Origin: Alphaproteobacteria bacterium | Lineage (GTDB): Bacteria > Pseudomonadota > Alphaproteobacteria > RF32 > CAG-239 | Direction of reading: 5' to 3' | Length of the DNA stretch: 6,558 nt | Assembly (NCBI GenBank): GCA_017557925.1 | Contig: JAFYWO010000182.1 | Location: 1-6,558, forward strand | Shown here: piece after piece, positions 1 to 6,558 of the stretch | Layout: every line of letters begins with the position of its first letter | How positions within the stretch are numbered: position 1 is the first letter of the stretch | The notes under the pieces: model-generated | Databases searched by the model: none | Told to the model about the DNA's origin: nothing | The model's input: the letters and a program-made list of their open reading frames with translations, nothing else | Program-made: the position numbers and the translations under genes

Positions 1-528
1 AGTCAGGTAGGTAATAAGACCAGACTTATTTTTAAGGCTCCTGCTAGAGGTTTAATAGGTTATCACTCTGACTTTTTAACAGATACTCGTGGAACAGGTA
101 TTATGAATAGAGTGTTTTATGGGTATGAGGATTATAAAGGTGATATTGCTAATAACCGAAACGGTGTTTTGATTTCTAGTGAAGATGGAACAGCTATAGC
201 TTATTCTTTGTGGAAGTTACAAGACAGAGGTCCTATGTTTATTGAGCATAACAGTCCAGTTTATGTTGGTATGATTATCGGTGAGCACACTAAGTCTAAT
301 GACTTGGAAGTAAATCCTACAAAAGCAAAGCAATTAACCAATATTCGTGCTGCCGGTAAAGATGATGCTATTGATTTGATTCCTCCAAGAAAATTATCTT
401 TGGAACAAGCTCTTTCTTATATTCAACAAGATGAATTGTTGGAGGTTACTCCTAAATCTCTCCGTTTAAGAAAAAAGATTTTGGATCCTATTTTGAGAAA
501 ACGCTCAAGAAACGAAATCAGTCAATAA
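1..528 (+). CDS. typA: Translational GTPase TypA/BipA, C-terminal part (5' end outside window)
   Basis: This is the last 175 codons of a TypA/BipA ribosome-associated GTPase. The reading frame is open from base 1 and ends at TAA 526-528, so the ATG at 103 is an internal methionine and not the start. Family hallmarks visible in order are ARGLIGYHSDFLTDTRGTGIMN (EF-G domain V-like region), then NRNGVLIS, GMIIGEH, NDLEVNPTKAKQLTNIRAAGKDDA and SLEQALSYIQQDELLEVTPKSLRLRKK, which are typical of the BipA-specific C-terminal domain. The GTPase domain lies upstream, outside the window; the family is usually about 600 residues long. TypA binds the 70S ribosome and is linked to ribosome assembly and stress or cold adaptation (family knowledge). 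The C-terminal tail is short and basic (RKRSRNEISQ). A strong terminator follows 32 bases after the stop, so typA ends its transcription unit here. Confidence 0.96.
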   Translation, partial: SQVGNKTRLIFKAPARGLIGYHSDFLTDTRGTGIMNRVFYGYEDYKGDIANNRNGVLISSEDGTAIAYSLWKLQDRGPMFIEHNSPVYVGMIIGEHTKSNDLEVNPTKAKQLTNIRAAGKDDAIDLIPPRKLSLEQALSYIQQDELLEVTPKSLRLRKKILDPILRKRSRNEISQ

Positions 529-560
529 TTTATTTGAATTAGGATAAAATGCGAATAAGA

Positions 561-588
561 AGCTCATCTTTTGGTGGGCTTTTTTTTT
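561..588 (+). terminator. Rho-independent terminator of typA
   Basis: An 8-bp stem (AGCTCATC 561-568 with GGTGGGCT 573-580, including two G-U pairs) closes a TTTT loop and is followed directly by eight T residues (581-588). It sits 32 bases after the typA stop and insulates the next gene from typA transcription. Confidence 0.88.
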
Positions 589-675
589 GGGGTTGGTAGT
601 AAAAAAATATGGTTGGGTTTGATATGTGAATATTTTTTATTTTGGTGTTAAATATTTTTTTAAGGTGGTATTTTA

Positions 676-693
676 ATGAAAAGATTGACTTAA
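676..693 (+). other. Possible five-codon leader ORF ahead of the membrane protein gene
   Basis: ATG AAA AGA TTG ACT TAA at 676-693 encodes MKRLT and then stops. It is preceded by AAGGTGG at 662-668, which is the best Shine-Dalgarno-like sequence in this intergenic region and lies 7 bases before the ATG. The ORF ends 13 bases before the ATG of the membrane protein gene at 707 and is in a different frame from it. It could be a translated leader that feeds ribosomes to the next start, a relic of an older or frameshifted start, or chance. I saw no convincing promoter hexamer pair in 589-706, which is very T-rich. Confidence 0.3.
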
Positions 694-706
694 AAGATAT
701 TTGTAA

Positions 707-2314
707 ATGAAACTTTTTGATAAATTTTATTTAAATGTTGGAGTAAAGGCTTTAATTGCTCTTTGCTTTGTGTATTCTTTTATGATTTTTTCGTTTATAT
801 GGGGAAATCATGATTGGCTATATTTGAAAGATAAAATCAGTTATAGTGAAAACTGGTTTGAAGCAAGGTTAACTATTCATTTTTTTAATCTGTTGTTTGC
901 TGAAGGTTTGGTTTTACCTGTTTTTACTATTGTTTTTGGGGTGTTGGGGATAGTTATTTTAGGTATTGTTGTTGCGAATTATTTAGAAATACCAAAAACA
1001 AAATTTAATTATATGAGCATATTGTTGTTAATTGGGATGTTTCCGTATAATTTTGTGGTTTTTTATTATCTATACACAGTGATAGCGCTTTATTGGTGGG
1101 CGGTATTTGGGGTTGCTTTGCTGTTTTTGGCTGAGGGAAAAATAAAAAATTGGAAGATAGCTGTTGGTGGAATAGGTTATTTTTTGTTGCTAGGAAGTTA
1201 TCCTCCTAATTATTCATTTGTTCTTTGTGTTTTTGTTTGTAGGAAAATTTTTGATTATGTTTTTAAGGGTAAAAGCGTTGAAGATATATTAAAAAGTTGT
1301 TTGTTTTTATGTGGACAAATATTAATTGGTTTTATCGGTTTTAAGCTTTTGCTTATGATGACTAATTTTGAAGAAGGTATGATATATAATGTTAGGGTTT
1401 TAGGGGTACAAGATATTATTTTGAGAATACCTATAGAGATTGTTAGGGGTTTTAGTGCGATATATTATTTGCAAGATGAATTAGGTTGGAGTGGTGTTTG
1501 TTTTTTAATGTTTTTGATTTGTGTTGGGGGATTTATTGTTTTTGAAAAAGCAAAAAATAAGTTTGTTGCGCTTGTAATGATGCTTGCATTGCTATTATGT
1601 TCTCGCTTTATGTTTTTGGTGGCAAGTGAAGCAGATGTTGCATATTTTAGAGGCGGATATTGGGGAATTTTGGGGATTGTTGTGTTTGGAGTTGGTGTTT
1701 TTTGTTTTGAACATAAAATGTGGCGTAGAAATGTTATTTTTGTTTTTGAATGTGTTTTTTTGATGATTTTTATTGTTACTGATTTTGAAATTCAAAAAAC
1801 AAGAAAGCTAATGTTTGATGCAGAAATTAAGTTTATGGAGAGAGTGAAAAATAGGATAGAAAGAGTTGAAAGTTTTGATTATAAAAATAATTATACATCA
1901 TTAATTGTTGGTAAAACAAGTTTTTGGGAACATTTTTGTTTTGAGGGGTGCAAGGGATATAATAACGAGATTTTGTCTTCAATTTATTTGAGTGGAGATT
2001 TTATTTCTTTGTTGTTTTTTGATGATGAAATATATCCTGTTACGTTTAAGCTTGGTTGGTGGGATAGTAGAGTATGGAAGATTCATGATGGTAGATTTTT
2101 GAAGTTTAACGGATTTGGGCAGGCGGTTAATAAGGATGAGGCGTTAAAAATAATGTCTTGGACTTATAAAAATGTAAAAAAATGGCCGAATGTTGATAGC
2201 TTGTATATTGATAAAAAGAGAATCTTTATGATGTTTGATGGCGGAATGGATAATATTTATGTGTTGACACCGTTGTTAATAAATGTATTAAATGATGGTA
2301 TGAGTTTTGAATAA
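707..2314 (+). CDS. Polytopic membrane protein, probable GtrII-like glucosyltransferase
   Basis: The 535-residue product has about ten hydrophobic segments (roughly 13-32, 70-92, 102-122, 124-142, 151-178, 196-216, 261-279, 284-304, 317-334 and 342-358), then a mostly soluble C-terminal part of about 175 residues (360-535). A short loop after the first segment carries GNHDW (residues 33-37), and its acidic Asp36 sits where GT-C-fold and GtrII-type enzymes place the catalytic acidic residue. The overall plan resembles GtrII family proteins, which add glucose from a polyprenyl-phosphate donor to surface polysaccharide outside the inner membrane. That function is inferred from topology and loop pattern, and no gtrA/gtrB-type partner is in view. 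The ATG at 707 has only a weak upstream AAGAT. Glycine codons include many GGG and GGA, unlike the GGT-rich gyrB, which may hint at foreign origin. It could instead be another multispanning glycosyltransferase or polymerase. Confidence 0.6.
   Translation: MKLFDKFYLNVGVKALIALCFVYSFMIFSFIWGNHDWLYLKDKISYSENWFEARLTIHFFNLLFAEGLVLPVFTIVFGVLGIVILGIVVANYLEIPKTKFNYMSILLLIGMFPYNFVVFYYLYTVIALYWWAVFGVALLFLAEGKIKNWKIAVGGIGYFLLLGSYPPNYSFVLCVFVCRKIFDYVFKGKSVEDILKSCLFLCGQILIGFIGFKLLLMMTNFEEGMIYNVRVLGVQDIILRIPIEIVRGFSAIYYLQDELGWSGVCFLMFLICVGGFIVFEKAKNKFVALVMMLALLLCSRFMFLVASEADVAYFRGGYWGILGIVVFGVGVFCFEHKMWRRNVIFVFECVFLMIFIVTDFEIQKTRKLMFDAEIKFMERVKNRIERVESFDYKNNYTSLIVGKTSFWEHFCFEGCKGYNNEILSSIYLSGDFISLLFFDDEIYPVTFKLGWWDSRVWKIHDGRFLKFNGFGQAVNKDEALKIMSWTYKNVKKWPNVDSLYIDKKRIFMMFDGGMDNIYVLTPLLINVLNDGMSFE
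2264..2291 (+). promoter_or_regulatory. Candidate sigma-70 promoter for the lipoprotein gene, inside the upstream gene
   Basis: A perfect -35 hexamer TTGACA (2264-2269) is followed, after a 16-base spacer, by TATTAA (2286-2291), a 4/6 match to the -10 consensus. It lies in the last codons of the membrane protein gene and would give a leader of roughly 45 bases before the ATG at 2344. AT-rich DNA yields chance matches, but an exact TTGACA here is suggestive. Confidence 0.45.
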
Positions 2315-2343
2315 TATTTTGTTATAAATTAGGAGTGTTTAAT

Positions 2344-2982
2344 ATGAAAAAATCTTTGATTTGCAGTTTAATGGCTGTTTTTTTACTTAGTGCTTGTGCA
2401 ATAGATCCTTACACAGGAGAAAGCAAAGTGTCTAATACTGCTTGGGGTGCCGGTATTGGCACTTTGGCTGGTGCTGGAATAGGTGCTCTTGTTGGTGGAG
2501 AAAAAGGTGCGTTGATTGGTGCCGGTGTTGGAGCGGCTGCGGGTGCAGGGGCTGGCGGTTATATGGATGTTCAAGCTCAAAAATTACGTCGTGAGTTGTT
2601 AAATACAGGTGTTCAAGTTAAGGAAATAAATGGTCAGATTTATTTAATTATGCCGGGTAATATTACATTTGATACTAATGAGGCAACTATTAAATCAGGT
2701 TTTCAACCAGTGTTAAATTCCATTGCTAAAGTGATTAAAGAATATAATAAGACTATGGTTCAAATTAACGGATATACCGATAGCACTGGAAATGCGGCAA
2801 TAAATAACTCTCTATCTCTAATGAGGGCAAATTCTGTTTCTAACTATTTGAGGATTCAAGGTGTTGATGCTAACAGAATCGTTGCTAACGGTTATGGAAG
2901 TTCTAATCCTATAGCTTCAAATTCTACTGCTATGGGACGTGAACAGAATCGTAGAGTTGAAATTGTGTTAATCAATAGATAA
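2344..2982 (+). CDS. OmpA-domain outer-membrane lipoprotein with glycine zipper (YiaD-like)
   Basis: The product is 212 residues when started at ATG 2344. That start is chosen because AGGAG (2331-2335) lies 8 bases upstream; an in-frame GTG at 2335 overlaps this ribosome-binding site and is unlikely to be used. The N-terminus is a lipoprotein signal peptide (MKK, hydrophobic core, LLSAC lipobox) with the lipidated Cys at residue 18. Residues about 34-73 form a Gly/Ala-rich glycine-zipper segment likely to insert in or lie against a membrane. Residues about 105-212 are an OmpA/MotB peptidoglycan-binding domain with NGYTDSTG (Asp146), SLMRANSV (Arg161), NGYGSSNP and NRRVEIVL. The conserved Asp and Arg are those that contact diaminopimelate in OmpA-type domains, so the protein should tether the outer membrane to peptidoglycan. 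It lies 29 bases after the membrane protein gene and ends at a strong terminator. Confidence 0.93.
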   Translation: MKKSLICSLMAVFLLSACAIDPYTGESKVSNTAWGAGIGTLAGAGIGALVGGEKGALIGAGVGAAAGAGAGGYMDVQAQKLRRELLNTGVQVKEINGQIYLIMPGNITFDTNEATIKSGFQPVLNSIAKVIKEYNKTMVQINGYTDSTGNAAINNSLSLMRANSVSNYLRIQGVDANRIVANGYGSSNPIASNSTAMGREQNRRVEIVLINR

Positions 2983-3002
2983 TTATTTGTTTTGTTGGTT
3001 GT

Positions 3003-3030
3003 AAGGGAAGAAGTTTCTTCCCTTTTTTTT
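3003..3030 (+). terminator. Rho-independent terminator after the OmpA-domain lipoprotein
   Basis: A 9-bp perfect stem (AAGGGAAGA 3003-3011 with TCTTCCCTT 3016-3024) closes a four-base loop and runs into a T tract ending at 3030. It lies 20 bases after the stop and separates the envelope genes from gyrB. Confidence 0.9.
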
Positions 3031-3062
3031 GTTGATAACATCGTTAAAAATGTAAATTTTAC

Positions 3063-3090
3063 TTGGTTATAAAAGTGTTTGTGATATAGT
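3063..3090 (+). promoter_or_regulatory. Candidate extended -10 promoter of gyrB
   Basis: TATAGT (3085-3090, 5/6 match to the -10 consensus) is preceded by TG at 3082-3083 with one base between, forming an extended -10 element. A poor -35 (TTGGTT, 3063-3068) lies 16 bases upstream, as often tolerated when the extended element is present. The predicted leader is about 30 bases and ends in the ribosome-binding site AGAGG (3117-3121), 6 bases before the gyrB ATG. A short inverted repeat (GTAAA/TTTAC, 3052-3062) abuts the -35. Confidence 0.55.
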
Positions 3091-3115
3091 GGTGGTGACT
3101 TAATTTTTAAGATAA

Positions 3116-5569
<2,454 letters not shown>

Positions 5570-5590
5570 TTTTTAGGTTTTAGTGATGAT

Positions 5591-5618
5591 ATCCCCGCAT
5601 ATTTCGGTATGCGGGGAT
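5591..5618 (+). repeat. Perfect GC-rich hairpin with UUCG loop after gyrB, overlapping the next start codon
   Basis: ATCCCCGCATA (5591-5601) pairs perfectly with TATGCGGGGAT (5608-5618). The 11-bp stem can extend by a T-G pair around a TTCG tetraloop. It lies 21 bases after the gyrB stop. There is no T tract afterwards (GTTTACAG follows), so it is not a textbook terminator, although it may stabilise the gyrB mRNA 3' end or weaken read-through. The right arm contains the first two bases of the ATG at 5617, so the hairpin could also gate translation of the next ORF. Confidence 0.75.
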
Positions 5619-5913
5619 GTTTACAGTGGTGTATCGTCTGAAGCCTGAATGGCTAAATGATAATTACTACTTATTTGAGGAAGGGTATCTGACTGCATGT
5701 AGCTATTATATTGATGATGTGTGGATAGATTGGGTTACTCCTCTAGGACTTGCTATTTTGAAACGTAATAAGAAGTTGGAAAATTTGCTTATTCGTCTTG
5801 GGGCTGATGTTGAGAAAGTTGTTTCTTTGAAATATGATGATTCTTCTATTGATGTTCCTTTTGATGAATTATCTGCAGAAGAACTTCGTGATTTGATGAA
5901 CCAGCGAAAGTAG
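5617..5913 (+). CDS. Small ankyrin-repeat-like protein, function unknown
   Basis: An ORF of up to 98 residues lies 47 bases after gyrB on the same strand. I do not recognise a named family. Residues about 38-66 (DWVTPLGLAILKRNKKLENLLIRLGADV) match the ankyrin consensus pattern TPLxLAxxxxxxxxxxxLLxxGADV, so it appears to hold a single recognisable ankyrin-like unit. The flanks are aromatic and acidic before it (NYYLFEEGYL, YYIDDVW) and acidic-helical at the C-terminus (FDELSAEELRDLMNQRK). No signal peptide or membrane segment is visible, suggesting a cytoplasmic protein. The start is uncertain. ATG 5617 lies inside a strong hairpin with GGGG directly against it; GTG 5626 or GTG 5629 in the same frame would place that GGGG at more usual ribosome-binding distances. 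It is probably read through from gyrB and ends before a bidirectional terminator. Confidence 0.7.
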   Translation: MFTVVYRLKPEWLNDNYYLFEEGYLTACSYYIDDVWIDWVTPLGLAILKRNKKLENLLIRLGADVEKVVSLKYDDSSIDVPFDELSAEELRDLMNQRK

Positions 5914-5930
5914 GTTTTCTTATTATATAC

Positions 5931-5962
5931 AAAAAAGGCTGTCTTTTTAGGCAGCCTTTTTT
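5931..5962. terminator. Bidirectional intrinsic terminator between convergent genes
   Basis: A 13-bp stem is formed by AAAAAAGGCTGTC (5931-5943) and GGCAGCCTTTTTT (5950-5962) with one T-G pair and a six-base loop. The A tract on the left arm and T tract on the right arm give a terminal U run on either strand. It lies 17 bases after the rightward ankyrin-like ORF and 19 bases beyond the stop of the leftward ligase-family gene, so it can serve both. Confidence 0.92.
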
Positions 5963-5981
5963 GTGTTATGAAATTAAAATT

Positions 5982-6558
5982 TTATTCAGTTGGAATTTGG
6001 GTTAGGTAGTTATCAAAATAGCCTTTGATTAAAACAACCGGTGTTCCCTTTTCGCCTGAACCGGTTGTAAGATCACACAGAGAACCCAGCAGGTCAGTTA
6101 TTTGACGAGGAGTTGTTCCAAGAGCATAAGAGTTATTGCCTTTGTTTTTTTCTTCTATTGCTTTTGCTATAGCAGTTTCTGGTGATGCTTTGTTGTTGTC
6201 TGCAACTGCTTTTATTTTTATTTCATTAGGCATACCTTTTAGGCCATTTGTAAATCCAGGGGAAACAACAGGATCAGCAAATTCCCAAATTTGTGTTTTA
6301 GGACATTTAAAGCCACCATCTCCATATATCATAACTTCTATATGTTTGCCTGTTTTTTCTTTTAACAGTTTTTGCATTTCATCACAAAACTGCATTGCGT
6401 TACGAGGGAATAGTTTTAGCATATCTTTGTTTGAGTAGTTTGAGCCTAAAAGTCCGTATTCGCTCCATCCTCTTGTTTTTGAAGGTGTATTGCATATATC
6501 ATCTAAACCAATTACGTTTGCGCCGAGTTTCTTTAATATTTTTTTGTGGCGATGGCGC
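5982..6558 (-). CDS. Coenzyme F420-0:L-glutamate ligase-family protein, C-terminal part (5' end outside window)
   Basis: The minus-strand frame is open from the right edge to TAA at 5984-5982, giving 191 visible residues. The methionine at 6422-6420 is internal: the frame continues upstream with IGLDDICNTPSKTRGWSEYGLLGSN, which fits the family. Conserved-looking blocks in order are LGANVIGLDDI, EYGLLGSN, KLFPRN, GKHIEVMIYGDGGFKCP, IWEFADPVVSPGFTNGL, PNEIKIK, GTTPRQITDLLGSLCDLTTGSGEKGTPVVLIKGYFDNY. From memory these match the roughly 400-residue CofE-related (F420_ligase) proteins of many Firmicutes, so about half the protein is visible. CofE joins glutamate to F420-0 using GTP. The members of this branch lack the classical DTxGRPWR motif in this part, and their substrate is uncertain; organisms without F420 also carry them. 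The family assignment is fairly firm, the reaction is not. It is convergent with gyrB and shares a bidirectional terminator. Confidence 0.75.
   Translation of the reverse strand, partial: RHRHKKILKKLGANVIGLDDICNTPSKTRGWSEYGLLGSNYSNKDMLKLFPRNAMQFCDEMQKLLKEKTGKHIEVMIYGDGGFKCPKTQIWEFADPVVSPGFTNGLKGMPNEIKIKAVADNNKASPETAIAKAIEEKNKGNNSYALGTTPRQITDLLGSLCDLTTGSGEKGTPVVLIKGYFDNYLTQIPTE

Noticed and set aside
103..105. ATG 103 as the start of a 141-residue gene.
   Set aside because: The frame is open to base 1 and the upstream residues match TypA, so this methionine is internal to the longer protein.
1595..1795. Minus-strand ORFs inside the membrane protein gene, the lipoprotein and gyrB (1595-1795, 2383-2580, 3719-3937).
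   Set aside because: They are antisense shadows of real genes, rich in Asn/Lys/Ser/Thr from complementing T-rich codons, without start signals.
2335..2343. GTG at 2335 as the start of the OmpA-domain lipoprotein.
   Set aside because: The GTG overlaps the AGGAG ribosome-binding site that serves ATG 2344, and starting at 2344 gives a standard MKK lipoprotein signal peptide.
2449..2570. Repetitive GGTGC/GGTGG-like DNA as a tandem repeat.
   Set aside because: The pattern follows from coding a Gly/Ala-rich glycine zipper in the lipoprotein and has no fixed repeat unit.
3052..3111. Short inverted repeats near the gyrB promoter (GTAAA/TTTAC at 3052-3062, CTTAA/TTAAG at 3099-3111) as operators.
   Set aside because: Five-base A/T-rich arms are expected by chance in this DNA; without conservation data they cannot be called regulatory sites.
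6420..6422. Minus-strand ATG at 6422 as the start of the ligase-family gene.
   Set aside because: The frame continues to the window edge with family-like residues (GLDDI, EYGLLGSN), so the true start is off the window.
6136..6438. Plus-strand ORF of 100 residues opposite the ligase-family gene.
   Set aside because: It is the complement of a well-supported conserved coding region, has no good ribosome-binding site and resembles no known protein.

Overview
The window looks like chromosome from an AT-rich Gram-negative bacterium, probably a low-GC alphaproteobacterium. This is inferred from the protein style of GyrB (the [13 protein letters not shown]...[21 protein letters not shown] stretch resembles alphaproteobacterial GyrB) and from an OmpA-domain lipoprotein with a glycine zipper, which implies an outer membrane. 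A host- or gut-associated member is possible. No taxonomic search could be run.

Layout from left to right: the 3' end of typA/bipA (1-528, +), closed by a strong intrinsic terminator. Next is an orphan polytopic membrane protein resembling GtrII-type glucosyltransferases (707-2314, +). About 30 bases later comes a YiaD-like OmpA-domain lipoprotein (start corrected to 2344, end 2982, +), followed by another strong terminator. Then come an extended -10 promoter and a complete gyrB (3128-5569, +). A perfect hairpin and a small ankyrin-like ORF (about 5617-5913, +) follow gyrB. A bidirectional terminator (5931-5962) separates this rightward block from a leftward gene (5982-6558, -) that runs off the right edge and encodes the C-terminal part of a coenzyme F420-0:L-glutamate ligase-family protein.

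The genes do not form one pathway. TypA (ribosome-associated GTPase) and GyrB (DNA supercoiling) are housekeeping. The membrane protein and the lipoprotein both belong to the cell envelope and may be co-transcribed, although a good internal promoter could uncouple the lipoprotein. The terminators split the window into four transcription units: typA; GT-like plus lipoprotein; gyrB plus the ankyrin-like ORF; and the leftward ligase.

I see no mobile element, CRISPR array, tRNA, rRNA or defence cassette, and nothing that amounts to a clearly new multi-gene system. The points most worth a second look are the F420-ligase-family gene in an apparent proteobacterium, the hairpin that buries the start codon of the gene after gyrB, and the orphan glycosyltransferase-like gene with an odd translation start region.
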